Below, piece by piece: positions 46,701-60,000 of a stretch of DNA of 64,000 nt. How positions within the stretch are numbered: position 1 is the stretch's first letter; each line of letters opens with the position of its first letter. The notes below the pieces were generated by a model, which worked only from the letters and a program-made list of their open reading frames with translations, searched no databases and was not told the DNA's origin. Made by a program: the position numbers and the translations under genes. Source of the DNA: Pyrrhoderma lamaoense (lineage: Eukaryota; Basidiomycota; Agaricomycetes; Hymenochaetales; Hymenochaetaceae); NCBI GenBank assembly GCA_002794735.1, contig NBAZ01000003.1, forward strand, positions 930,001-994,000. The letters run 5' to 3'.

Positions 46701-47331
46701 TTGTAAAGAAAAAAAATGAAAAGTGTAGGTGGTGAACTTGGATATGTTCTGCAGAGGTTATAAGGAAGGAGATGGAAAGGTCTGATGCTAAATTTACAGA
46801 GGTCGCAAGCGCAAAATCTGGCTGTTTTATGTCGCAATAGCAAGTCATACATGATCCGACTGGGCGGAAAGGAGGTGCTGACAGGCCCATGTTCCAGTCA
46901 GTATCAGAATGCATAATGGTGTGCTGCTTTCAAAAAATGGGTTGAAATGGTGTCTGGATGACGCAACACATGCCAATTGCGCTTCCCAGAAGTCTAATTT
47001 TAGCTTGTCTTTCCCAAATCAGGCAAGTCCGTTTCGGCGGATAAATTACCTCTTTAACTGATTAATCCATCTCCAATTAAAGGGAATGACGAGAACGGCA
47101 GGGTAATAGAATTGAAAAAGGAACTGACATTGACATAAGCAGTTGTTTCTGTTTCTAATAACGGCTCCAGACCGAAAAAAAACACATTGATAAACAGTTC
47201 ATTTGCCTTCGCAGTTTACCTTTAGTAAACCCCATTACATCTATCAACTGAAACTAACAAAAACGCTTTGTAACCTGACCTGAACCGACCTGATCTATTC
47301 TGTTTCGTTCTAAAGTAAACCCTCCCAATCT
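46701..47331. other. Intergenic
   Basis: Between the UPF0643 start and the complex I subunit stop. No supported gene. Confidence 0.35.
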
Positions 47332-48100
47332 TCATTTTATTAATCGCATGGGGAAATAGGCAGTTGGGTCGTGAGGGGCGTCCGGAGCAAATTCGGGCCT
47401 CCAGCGTTTGAACGAGGTCGGTAGACTAGGGGGTAAGTTTGATTCCGAGTAAACCTTGGCAGCTCCTGTGATACTTGCAATGGCCGCGGTAAGGTCTAGA
47501 GGAGCCGCCTTGGTCGCAGGAACTGATGAAGCATTTTCGGCACCTGGTGCCTGTCCTTCTGCGGGTGCTTCAACACTAAATAGTACAATTTATAATTAGT
47601 TGCCCGTGTCTGCTAACATCCCCCCCCCCTCGGGAACGGTCTGAATGAACCTCCTTAAAGAGGGGGATAGTCGTATAATTAAAGGAGAAAGAGCACATAC
47701 GCTGGTTGTTCGGGTTTCTGTATTAAGAATGTGGATAACTGATCTTGAGTTACAACTGAAAGTTGAGGGTACGCGCGCCGAACATCCCGTTTCCAGTAGG
47801 GGTTCTCAGCTACGTCTGAAGCTGTTATCGAGTTGAATTTGAAGCGCGATCAGCCCTCCAACATACGTAGCATGAGGAGAGTACCACACTCCTCTTTGTG
47901 ATAGGGAAGCACAAACCTTTCGTTGCAGGAGTAGCATACTTCTCTGGACGAGAACCAGGTTGAGGATACCTATTCTTGTCAGGTAATGGCAGACCACTTG
48001 AAATTTCCTTGTTCACAACAACAGCATCTCGGAACTTCTTCCAGAATCCTTTCGGGCTAAGGTGGTAAAGAGTGTGGTCGGCCACCTTCTTCGTCGCCAT
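47332..48100 (-). CDS. Complex I accessory subunit, 21 kDa fungal type (NUZM-like)
   Basis: Mitochondrial NADH:ubiquinone oxidoreductase accessory subunit. The first exon reads MATKKVADHTLYHLSPKGFW, KKFRDAVVVNKEISSGLPLP, DKNRYPQPGSRPEKYATPA, a very conserved fungal block. The next exon encodes AENPYWKRDVRRAYPQLSVV. The final exon has a variable linker (SVEAPAEGQAPGAENASS), then APLDLTAAIASITGAAKVYS and LPTSFKRWRPEFAPDAPHDP, ending TAYFPMRLIK. The intron between the second and last exon contains a C10 run at 47620-47629. There is no cleavable presequence, as is usual for this subunit. The exact subunit name differs among fungi. Confidence 0.88.
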
Positions 48101-48846
48101 TTGGAGAGAAAAAGTTAATTCGGTGCTTCCGTTTCGTTTTGGACGAACCTTGACCAGTCATGAGTCATGAGTGCTTTACATATATGGTATCTTAATCCCA
48201 CAATATTCATTGCCTAAATTGCCCAATTAAGTATTTGTCATTATAGATTTCTAGTACAGGACTCGTGAATCAGTCATTAATTGAACTCTTTAATATTTGT
48301 ATATATTATGATTATTATTATATTTTTATGAATGTCATTTTCGCGTAGGATAGTCAACCAGAAAATGATTGCGTAAGAGAACCATGAAAAACACCATTGT
48401 AGTGTCTCAATTCCGACAATACTTTTAAAATTGCAAGAATCGAAATCAAAAATAAGATGCAGCTGGGCCAAGATCGATAATATAAGAAAGAGTTGGAGAT
48501 ATTGGAGATAGGATCATGATCGTTTACTTCGTTTCGTCTACAGATTGCGTTCCATGCATATTTGAACTGAGATGCAGATTCAAAAAGTAAAAAAAAAATA
48601 AAAGAGAATTTCCTAGTCCATGTGATTGCTTGTCAGAACAATTGAGATGAAACCAGAAGTAAGGTGTCGATGAAGGAACATATGAAAAATTCATGAAATC
48701 AGATGAGGAAGATTTTCATAATAGAAAATGGTGTAAAAATAAGATAAATGAGGCAAGTAGCAGAAAGCGTAGAAATTGAAACTATAACGATAACGAAGAA
48801 AGTAGAAACCGTAGACCATGGAAAGAGATGCCGTCAAAAGTCATAC
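48101..48846. other. Intergenic, AT-rich
   Basis: Promoter side of the complex I gene and terminator side of the drug transporter. Includes a T-rich stretch near 48301-48330. No gene. Confidence 0.35.
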
Positions 48847-51209
48847 TTAAGGGTTAGTAGGTTGAGTTTTTTCTGGAGCTGGAGGTGTTGTCTTCTCAGC
48901 AGAGATACTATTGCGCGTTGAGGAGGCATTGGACTGTGACACGGGCTTTTGGCCGCGTTCAATTGTTCGTTTAAGCGAATATTCTCTGATGAACAGGACT
49001 AGAAGAGATAAAAAGTCAGTGTATATTCAAGGACAAACAACCGTAAGAGAGTGCAAGTAGAGACAACATACCCAAAAGGAGACCAACGAACGAGATGGGC
49101 GTGGATACAATATAGATCAAGGCGAGACTACGAGTATAAGCGTGCTCAACTAAGTTACGCATGGTAGCAGGCTCAATATGCGATATACTAGTGTAACTAG
49201 TTAATCCAGATGTGCCACTCGCAACGTCCGAAGCGTAACCCGGAATAGCGGCAAGCCTCTTTGCAAGTTCGGTTGAGAAAATAGTGCCTCCGACTGAGAT
49301 ACCAACTGTGCCACCCAAAGTTCTGTATTATTGTTAATATAAAAGTGATGCCATACGCGAAAAAAGCACGTACCTGAGTAGAGTAAATGTAGCAGTACTC
49401 GTAGCCATGTCTTTGAGCGGCATAGCAGCTTGTAAGCAGATCAGAGGTGCCGGGAAAAGAGCTCCAATACCAAGACCAGCAATCAAGATAAAGACTTCTT
49501 GCTTCGCAGTGCTAGTATCTTGGTCCAACATGATCATAAGTCCAAATCCGAGTGTCATAACTACCCAGCTGACCCAAATAACAGGCCTATACCGTCCTGT
49601 TTTTGATACGATGAGTCCACTGGCAATGGCCATGAGAGAACTCCCCAAAGACATCGGGAGCTGACGAACTCCAGCCATAGTTGCACTAGATCCAAGTACC
49701 TGGAAGTATAATGGAACATAGTAGCTGGCACTGAAGAATATAAAAGAGTGCAGGAAAACTGAAGACAAGATTCCACCAGTCGTGCGGGTCTTGAATAGCC
49801 GGGGAGGGACAATTGGCTGCTTAGTGGTGTACGCTTCATAAACGCCTCCAAGAATGATAACACAAACACCGATGATAAGTGGTGCAAGTGTCTGTGGGGC
49901 CTTCCAACCTTGCGCAGCAGTCTCTGCACACTGGAAGCCAATCAAAAGTAGAACAATACCACTAGAAAACATTCCAAGTCCAATGAAATCGAAATTGGAT
50001 AATGCTTCACGGAACGACAATCTCTTCGTCGGATTCAAGTTGAGGAAGAAGAAAAGAATGATAGCGGCTACACCACCAGTTGGCAAGTTGATCCAAAAAC
50101 ACCAGCGCCAGGATACATGGTCGGCGAAGACACCACCAACTAAGGGACCGACGACGCTGGCTATACCCCAAGTTGCACCAATAAATCCACCGTATTTTCC
50201 ACGTTCTTCCAATGATACTAAAGAAGAATGATGGGATCAGCTGTCAATATTGCATGAAACATAATGATGGACATACTAATATCGGAAATAATTATCATTA
50301 TCATTTGCATTATTCCTCCGCCTCCGATACCCTGGACTCCTCGACCTGAAGAAAATGGTATTAGGGTCACTAATTGTGGGTTAATAAACTAAATTACTAA
50401 CAAATCGCCAACCATATGAAACTCTGGGCTGCACCGCATAACGCTGATCCGAGCAAAAACACAGCGATCGAAAAGAATAAAATCGGTTTGCGGCCGATGA
50501 TATCAGATAACTTCCCGTAAAGAGGGCTGAAACCTGTAAGTGGCGGAGTTGAGAAAAATAACAATGAATACTATAATATGATAAAAACGTACATGCCGAA
50601 GCTAGAATGCAAGTGAGTCAGTAAGTATCGAATAGTCTCCATGGCGCAATAAACGTACTTAAAAGGTAAGCGGAGCCGACCCAACTGTATCCTGATTGAC
50701 CCCCGATATCATTAACAATAGTAGGGAGAGCAACAGCTGCAATGGTCTGGTCCAATGCTGCTAAGAAAACTAAAAGTAACCTGGGTCAGCTGGTTCGAAG
50801 CTAGCGAATTTTGAGATGATATATACCTGTTAGCATTAGACTAAAAGCAAATTCATCAGTAATTAAAGTCGCCACAGGAGAAACGTTACACATACCCAGG
50901 GAATACAATTTTCAAATTGCTAAAGAATGGCTCAATACCCTAATTCAGGATAAACGAATGAACGGAAAGGACATACTTGTGAGGGATTTCGTGAACTTCA
51001 TTCTGTTTCCAATGCGCTCCAGGTTCCTTACTCTTTCCCTTCTCAATATCACTCCCAGCTTGAGCTTCAAGGGTCTTAGGCTCATCCATTGTACTATTTT
51101 CGGCCAGTGTTCTCTGCTCAGCTTCAACTACTGAATTTGTGGCAGGAATAGCAAGACCAGTTCTAGTATCGTCAATGTCGTCTACTTTGCGTGTCGTATT
51201 TCCGGACAT
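48847..51209 (-). CDS. MFS drug:H+ antiporter, DHA2 (14-span) type
   Basis: Plasma-membrane exporter. The hydrophilic N-terminus starts [18 protein letters not shown] and ends near [15 protein letters not shown]. Short exons at 50230-50940 encode the first spans. The main exon has motif [20 protein letters not shown], then [19 protein letters not shown], the inter-domain [58 protein letters not shown] and STATFTLLR. The next exon gives [20 protein letters not shown] and [16 protein letters not shown]. The last exon is a cytosolic tail ending [12 protein letters not shown]. All examined junctions are in frame. The substrate cannot be read from sequence. An inverted repeat about 350 bp upstream (51556-51592) could be a regulator site. 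Confidence 0.88.
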
Positions 51210-54035
51210 GCTGGAACAGAGGGAGCGTGGATTTCTCCGGATGTCTTATCCATAATAAGTTTATATACTTGCGCATAAAGTATGTCCGCTTGAGGTTCCG
51301 GTAGGATCGCGCGCCTCACGTGCCCGATTTTTTAAAGGCTCGAATATGAAGAACTCTCTCATCATTAATCAACATTGGGCGGCATTTTGTCCCACTATCC
51401 AGCCTTACTTTCTCAGCATTGAGGCGCTGTGACTCAGCAATATGCGCTGCCTTCGCACTTTTATATCTGTCCCAAAATACCTGTATTAAGAAGGATGCTC
51501 CTTTTTGGTAGTCTTACTAATGACAGTCAGGAATGCCGAGTTGCCGATTAATAACTGACGCGTAGTCACGGCAAGTCCAAGACTACGCGTCACAGTGACT
51601 TTAAGAGGCCAAGAAGAGTCTAAGTCTTAGTTATAAGTTAGCATAGTTAAAAATAGATCATCAAAGCTCTCGGCGCACGCTTCGGCCACGTTGAAAGACG
51701 CGACTACCATCCTGCGCTACAGGAATATTATTCAATATAGATTTCTGAACAATACATGTTACTGTGGAAGTTCTAAGATCAGTACAACACCTCAATTGAG
51801 CTTCTAATCTTCTGTGCCTTACAAGATAAATCATCTGATAAAACAATTAATGCCGTGCTGACCCATCTTATCATTCTACTGTCCACCGTCCTCTGCAAGA
51901 ATTATCAAAGCTATGCCTGGAAACTTTGAAACATATATTCTGCAAAATGCTTTCGCTCTTCCGGAGTCAAAGGCCAGTACCACCAAGAGAAAATTGATAG
52001 GAGATTAGACTGTAGGGCCTGGAGTGTGCAAAAAGCTCAGAAGTAGAAGTAAGACCACGTCGCCGCCTCTACCCTTCTTCATCTAAGTTCTCCAAAGACC
52101 GGGTCAATAATTTGAATATACCGTGAGAAAACGATAGCACTAAGTGTTATTACATCATTACAAAATCTAACAGAAGAATAATATATTGAAAATATCCTAT
52201 AGCTTCTATAAATTCCTCCCCTTTTCTTATTCTTGACGGCTCCTTGAGGGGACGGTCAAAAGGGAGGGTTTTTGGACACGAGATATCTGCTTTAGTACTC
52301 AATTTGGTATCTAGAATGCCACATATTACGGTTGCAAAATAAGAGTCGGGTTGACGTAACTTAATCCTTAAAAGTGTATGCCGACCCATTCTCCCGAGTG
52401 GAGTGAACGACTACAAGGTTCCTGGTATATTTATTTGATACTCCAACTTCGTTCATGAGAGAAAGTCGGACAAAAGTCAGTTTCAACTAGAAGGGAAGAC
52501 AATTAGGAATGTTTACATTACAGAGACCCGGATGGGAATTAGTTTGTGGATCTGTGATGTGAGATCTCAGAGACAATCCTAGAATGTGTTCATGTGGTCA
52601 AAGAACAAGATTAACATTGTTCACATGAGGTTTATAAATTGATTTGAGTTAATCACGGTCTTCACTTTAGATCGTTGACGGTATTTCATTCTTTTCCGAG
52701 CCGGGGTGCAACCTGTAAGTCTTTGGTGGACGGCTTGTGAGTGTCGGACAACAATCATAAAGTTCATTACGATTTTGAGTCGATGTCGGTTTATAGGTAG
52801 TTAGATATGACAGTGAACAACGTGGTCATTATTGTGGTTATACTCATCTATGCAAAGTGACACAAGCTTGGATAACTAATGAAGGAATATGTCTAACCGA
52901 ATGAGGAAACTGGGCAAGGGTTTTTTTCTGTAAAGTTGTGTAGAAGTTGAGTTGTTCTTGATTCAGGACAGGACTTCAAAATTGTTTCGATCACTGTCTT
53001 CTAGTCAAACATAAAGCACCACAAGAAGCCAGAAGAAGGCCTTGGCTTATCACTAACAGAATCTTTGCGTACTCCGAAAGACAGAAATGACCCAACAGGG
53101 TCGGTGTTCCGGAAATAATAGTTATTTATTTTCAAATTGCACTTCGAGCAAGGCGTCTTCATAGTCGAGTAATAAAATAGAGACCCTCGAAACTACGCGA
53201 TCTACGGCTTCGTCATACATGCGAAGCTAGGGATCTGCAGTGCACAAGTTGGGGAATACCTAGGCCTCGGTGGCCGCCGAAATAGGTCAAAAAATCTTCG
53301 CAATGGGTCGTAAAGTGTATGGTCATTTAGTAATGATTTACAGCGAGCTTCGACAGCAACCAACAGTCTCAAAGTTGTCCAGATATGGAAATAGGAATTT
53401 ACTGAGTAAAATTTATTATATGAAACCTGCTTAAATCCGAGCATCTGCAGAGAGGTATGCAAGATTGTTCCTTATGAATTGAATTGTATATCAAAACATA
53501 TGAAACGCATTGGAGTAGATGAACCGAGTTAGGAGGGGCATGTGAGCAGGGATACCTTTGCAGCCGATGGACTATGATCCCAACTACGCCAATCAAAATT
53601 CGCGTCTTTTGAGTTTTGCCATGTGAGTTCTTCTTCTCAGAAGGACGGGAAGCCCTGAAAGGAAACGAGAGAACAGATTTGGTTATACAAATTGAATTCT
53701 TCGGCGCTGTGTTGATGGGACAAGTGTCATTTTCATTCTCTTGCTACCATCGAAGTTCCCTGTCTTAATATTCTAGATTAGGTTCTAGGAAAATCCACCA
53801 ATTATTTGTTTTTTATTTATTTATTTACTTAAAACTTACCTTCGGAATGAGATCCTAACAGAGTGAGAATCTATCCTATATATACTCCAACCGAAGCGAA
53901 AGGATGCTTTCGAACCAGGCCAAGTGGGTGTCACCCCTTCCTATCCAGCACTCTTGCCTTCATTCATCTCGCCGTCGTCGTTGGCGCGCTACCTCAGCAG
54001 CATCCTAGGCAGGAGGGATCTCGTTGTCGGCAACC
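51210..54035. other. 2.8 kb largely non-coding region
   Basis: Lies between divergent starts of the drug transporter and the giant DUF3712 gene. Short minus-strand ORFs (51661-51846, 52150-52389, 53202-53596) are weak: 53200-53660 can be strung into exons including TRILIGVVGIIVHRLQ but without a start or known domain. Notable are a CACGTG near 51317, an inverted repeat at 51556-51592 and a TATATATA near 53878. Confidence 0.4.
51556..51592. repeat. Perfect 12-bp inverted repeat (13-nt spacer)
   Basis: TGACGCGTAGTC (51556-51567) and its exact reverse complement GACTACGCGTCA (51581-51592), separated by 13 nt. Each arm holds a TGACG/CGTCA bZIP-like half site and an ACGCGT core. It sits about 350 bp upstream of the DHA2 transporter start, so it may be a transcription-factor site (inference) or a hairpin. 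Confidence 0.6.
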
Positions 54036-57000
54036 ATGGCGTCCCGTTCAGGTCCTGAGATGGAGCAGCTAGAAAACTCTCGAGTCAGCAGCGGTTTGTA
54101 TTATGACACCCCAGAAAACGTACCTCTCACTGGTGAGTGTCTTTTCCATACTGATTCTGAGTTTTATTCTGTTTTATGCTTTCAATACGCATGAAAGACT
54201 CGTAAATATACCCCACAATGAGCACGCCGACATTGATTATGTGAGCATATATTAAACAAGTTAAAAAAGTAAATGCGGGGAAAGGCCAAGTCCTTCTACC
54301 CCACATACAATTTGCCTCATACCATCTGTCTTCACATCTAGCGTATTATGTGGGGGATTTTACCGGACGACAAATCTTATGCGTGCGTTTGGTCTGTCCG
54401 GTAATGTGAAAGTTCAAAAAAAAACATGTGATACTATATCACTCGCTACTTTTTGACTATGATATTGTTTACACTGTCAAGGGTAAAGAAACTAATGTAT
54501 GTGCACAGGGAATGCTGCATTGCCAGGTACGTCTGTACCACCAGCTGCCGCCCCGGCATCTCCTTCTATTGGAAGCGTGGACAGTCGATTTCAGGAGGGT
54601 CCATTCGGTGATGAACATGCAGTCCACACAAGAGAAGATCCCACTCAGGACCACTCTGCTGCTACTGAAGGAACTACAGGAGCCGCAACTGCTGCCACTG
54701 CTGCCGTTGCTTCAGTTCCATTTTATCGAAAGCCAGGCTGGTGGAAGACTCGAAATGCACTAATTTGTCAGGGTGTGACTGCAGCCTTGGGCATTGCGCT
54801 GTTGTTCATCATTCTCTTCCCAGTTGTTAGGGCAATTGCTCAACATGTTGTGAACGTATCTGTTTTGAACGTTGATACTGCTACAATATCAAGCCCTCAG
54901 AATGATTCGTGAGTGGACTTTCTTCCGTAACATGCGTGGAAGTTTTCTTTGTTCACACCAAAATACCAGTTTCACGTTAGGAATGCAAGGATTAGTAAGT
55001 GCATAACTTCCAAGTCCCAGGCACTACCTTAATAGCTATATCAGGTATCACATGCGGGTATCTTCAATGCCAAAATAACTTTCACCCAAAAGATCAATGT
55101 GGGCTCCTCACCTAGAGTTAGGTATCACTCCTTCTCATCATGATTTATCCTTTCACATAGGTATCCTGGATCAAGGATGAGAATACAGAAATCGAACTCG
55201 GGCAGTTCCAGTTGGATCCACTCTACGCAAAGCACAAGCGGGCAACAATAGATCAGACTCCCCAATTTGAGATTTCGAACCAGTCTGCGTTCGGTGAATT
55301 TACGGCAGCAATGATTACACAACCGAGTTTCACCTGGAGATTGAAAAGCGAACAGTTGCGCGTCAATGCGTTGAAGTTCCCTGTTGCGAAAGGACTTCAT
55401 TTCGACAAGAGGTTGACATTGAACGGAATCAACAGTTTTGATGGGAATGTCGAATTGGCAGAGTTCCAGGTAATTCGCCCTCGTGGCAGCTATTTCTAGG
55501 TATTGTGTGCTAACGCTATTACCAGCTGCCTAGTGATAGTAATGAAGGTGGCATAAATTTTGTTGCTGTGACTACTTTGAACAATACGAGGTGATAGTGT
55601 CTGAGCTTATCTTGTCTGTCCTTAGATACTGATCGCAGTTCTAGCCCTTCCAAGTCGATCTTGGTACAGTCGTGTTCGATCTGTACTACAAGGACATGCT
55701 TCTAGGGACTGGTACGGGGACAAATAGTGCAATTGTGAGATCCATTGGTATATGTCTAGAACAGTACTGCTCACCTTAAAATAATAGAAACCCGGTCCAG
55801 TAAACATTACGCTCTCCGGGACGTTGATTCCCCACACTAGCGAGGATGAGCTGGCTAAGCTGTCGGAGCTATTCACTGCCTACCTGAATGGCGAATCATC
55901 ACCCGTCATAGCCGTTGGGCGTTCATCCGTTCAGTCAGACGGATCGACCATTTCTTGGCTTAGTGAGGGACTCCAGGCTTTGCAGCTGAACGTACCGTTT
56001 CAAAATCCTGATAGTACTGGTCCTCTCGGACCTATCAAAAGTATCACAATTGGCGACATGGCGTTGGCTTTTAACGAGTCGGATCCATGGGCACCTATAG
56101 CTAATACTAAAACGGTACAGGCGTTCATGCGTAAGTGATTTATTCTGGGAGATTGACTTACAACAATGTTACTTACCGGAACAAAAAATGGTAGAACTAC
56201 CATTTGGTTTTGGACTTTCGATCGACCAGATTATGAATAGCTTCAATATTTCGCAAAATGGAACGAATGTTGCGGGTCTGTCGACGCCTCTTGGTGCCTC
56301 GAGTAGCAGCATCAAGGTGCTAAGTCCTCAGGATACTGAAGGCACGATTAACATAACAATAACGGACATAGCATTGCAAATACCTGAGGACCAGCGTACG
56401 GCGTTCTCTCAGTTCAGTGAGTCTTACGAGTCCACATAAAAAGAGAACCGGAAAGCAAACTTTCAGCTGATTTTTGCTTCTCTATGCATAAATAGATACC
56501 GATTTAACCGATCTTGCGTAAGTCTTATGAATAAGATCTATCTTTAACTACACTAACGACTGGTGATCGACAATGACAGAGAGTCCCAGTTTCAGCTTAT
56601 CGGACATGCGTCCGCGATAGCTAACCTCAGTATTGGGCAACTTACTCTTGATCCTATAAACTTTAATGTGACCAGTAAACTTGATGGTCTGCGTGGTCTC
56701 AAGGGCGATACTACAATTACGAGTGTCGACGTTACAGGTGGCACTAGTGACGCTCTTCAGCTGGCAATTAATGTGTCTATTAACAATCCTTCGAATTTAA
56801 TTCTTTCTACTGGGGACCTTAGTGAGTTGCATCAAGATGTACTTAACGGAAACAAAAAAATTTACGATCTAAATATCCTTTGTATGTTTCTTACTGAATA
56901 GATCTACAACTGTATCGGGATAGTAGCCTCCTTGGAACAACATTGTTGCCTAATCTAACACTGCAGATGGGGAATAACTCTGTTGTAGCACAAGGTTCAT

Positions 57001-60000
57001 TTGAGGTATGTCGTAATGTTGCTTATAATGTGGTACGAACTAAGTGGCGTGGTCTAGGCAAATAACAGTCCCGAAGGTCTTCAGACGCTTAACGATTTTG
57101 TTGGAAAGAAAGGTTTTTTTAAGCGATTTTCTCTAAAAGCCATGTTTTTTCACATGTTTTCTAGATGTGAACGTCCAGATCAACGGCTATGATGGAAGCA
57201 CAAATATTTCATCACTTAGTCAAGCTTTCCAGACACTTGCGCTTGAAGCCACACTACCAGGACTAAAGACCGACCTCTTATCTACGACGGCTTTGCAAGG
57301 TAGATTAACTTATGATCTTATCTCCGGACAGCTCATAACCGATAATTATCAGTACTAAGCACAACTGGTCATGAAAACAACACTGCTCACGTCACAGTTG
57401 ATCTTGTCAATCCATTCACCGCAGATCTACATATCACTCAGATTACATCTAGTGTAAAGTCTCATGGTATTAATCTCGGCTCGATTAATCAGGTAGTCGC
57501 ATTTGCGGCTGACGGGAAGAGCACATCGACCAGTCCGGCTCTTGATCTGGATATGAATCTTGATCCAGCCTCAATATTTTCCGTTACTCGCGCCTTGGCG
57601 GTTCTTGCTGGTCTTGACACTGAGCAGCTTGACGGAATCGTCGCGCTTGGTGGATACCAATACATACAAACAACAGATGACGACTCACAAAACTCTACGA
57701 CTAAATCTAAACGAAAAAGAACGATTAGCGATGAATTATTGAAGAAACGCGATAATATCTACACGAACTTCAATCTGCCGAACTTTGTTGACGCAGCATT
57801 CAAACAGTTACGAGCGGATGTTCAGCTGACGTCATCTGTTACAATAGGTAAGCTCTGTTGCTGACTAAGCAAATATACGGCATAGTCTTACAATCGAATT
57901 TTAGGTGATTATAATACTCAACTTGAATATACACAGGAAGATGTGGCTGTTGAGACGGATAGTAGCTTGAAATTGCTACTTCCCATTCTAGCTGCGCCTA
58001 TCGTTCAGAAGATCGTGACCGGATCAAGCCTTGGGTAAGTTTATAGTCCAAGCGCGATTTATTGATGTACTGAGTGACTTCATCTAATTCTTACTCAGTA
58101 TCTCGACCGTGACCATCGCGGACCCACAGCAGTCGTCTTTTGGTAAGAATCCTATAACTCAGAATGATAATTTAATCTCACGTCTTGAATAGGTACAAAA
58201 CTTAAGGGGAATATCACGAATGCTGGTCCTTGTGAGTGGCTTCTTATTTGTATCAATGACATCTGTGACCTTTTGCATAGTTGATGCAACGATTTCTTTT
58301 GGATCCGGCTTGACTATCAGCTGGTCAGGAAAGCCACTAGGCTCAATGAAAATGCCAGACGTTAATCTGACTGGAGACGTTGGAGCGGATCTCGATCTTG
58401 AAGCGGAATTTACGGTCGCTGATGTTGACCATTTAACGGACTTTACAAAGGTCCTTCTCACTGAAGAAAGCTTTGAATGGGATATCTCCGGAGAAAACTT
58501 GACCGTATCTGCGCTAGGTAATTGCCATAAAGCTGGTCCACGGTAATCGTCTGACTTTTGTACTAAAGGTATTGATGTTCCCGGAATCAACTTGACAACC
58601 AAGACGGTAACACTCTTGGGAATGAATGGCTTGAAGGGAGGAGTTACTATCAACTCCTTCGACCTCCCGGCTAACGATGAGGCCGGAGGTATCCATTTAA
58701 CATTGAATACGACAGTCCAGAATGTATGTTATGTTCCCTTTGATCGCCAATTACTGGGTAATAACTTATTTCACTGTTATTCACTAGCCCTCTCAGGTCG
58801 GTATTGAACTTAGTAGTATTGGCTTCCAAAACTACTTCGAATCTACGTATATTGGTCCTGCTGCTTCTGACAGTACATTCACACTCTCGCCTCAATCATC
58901 CGTTGACTTACCGTTAGTTGGACGACTTGTTCCTCAAAACGATTCGACTGGGCTTGCTGCAGTTTCTACTATTTTCAACTCATTTATCCATGGTCAAGAC
59001 AGTCCTGTCAAGGTGCTTGGAGATAGTGCTGGACCTAGCGATGTTACTTGGCTCAACGAAGGTATTAAGAGTCTGCAGATAGACACAATCCTACCGAACC
59101 AGGGCAAGCTTGATATTATCAAGTCAATATCCCTGAACGAGCTTGAGCTTCTCTTCTCCGAGGACTCGGCCTATTCGCCCCCGACGAGCTCAAACGATGC
59201 GACAGCAGCATTTACGATTCCTTTCAATTTCCCAATTGAAATAGTTGCTTTATCACAGAATATCACGACAGGCTTCCAGGGCCAATCGTTTGCGGAACTC
59301 ATAATTCCAAAGGGACCAAGTACCACAGACGTAGAGACTCGCATCATACATTTAACATTCAACAACACACCGTTCTCCGTGTTCAGCGATAAACATTCGA
59401 TATTCAAGAGTTCTTAGCTGAGACGACAATGAACGCGAACGAAACCTTTTCTCTCTCGGGAGCAGCCGATACAGACGCACAGACCGCGGTTGGGTTGTTA
59501 ACACTAACGGACATCGAGTTTAATGTAGATACATCTATCGCTGGTCTACAGGGGTTAAACACTAAACCTGCTACCGTGTCCAACTTGGACGTGAACCATG
59601 GTTACTCCGATTACCTGTTGATCACAGTTAATACTGCACTCTTCAACCCAAGGTATTCCCTTCTGCTATCGTGGTTTATGACAAAGAGACTTAACTTGTA
59701 TACAGTAATATTACTATCGGTACTGGGGACGTGAGTTTTACGTTGCAATTTGAGTAAGTTCTTCTCTACTCTCTTAACAAGGCCTGCAACCCGGCTGACA
59801 TTTTGATAGGGATACAGCAATTGGTAGTGCTGTTCTTGTGAGTATGGGCGCCGCCCATGTTATTTCAAATTAGAGCTTCTATCTAATTTGCTTTCAGAAC
59901 GACCTTGTTATCGCGCCCGGTTCAGGAAATTATTCGACAGGTAACGTGCATGATTCTTTAATTAAAGTCTATAAAATTTACGAAAGGACATTCTAGACGT

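Noticed and set aside
46600..46914. Minus-strand ORF overlapping the UPF0643 start
   Set aside because: Different frame from the UPF0643 first exon, which has a clear start at 46700.
53200..53870. Possible minus-strand gene ending FRRPPRPRYSPTCALQ
   Set aside because: Exons can be strung together, including a short hydrophobic segment, but there is no start codon context, no known domain, and the exons are very short.
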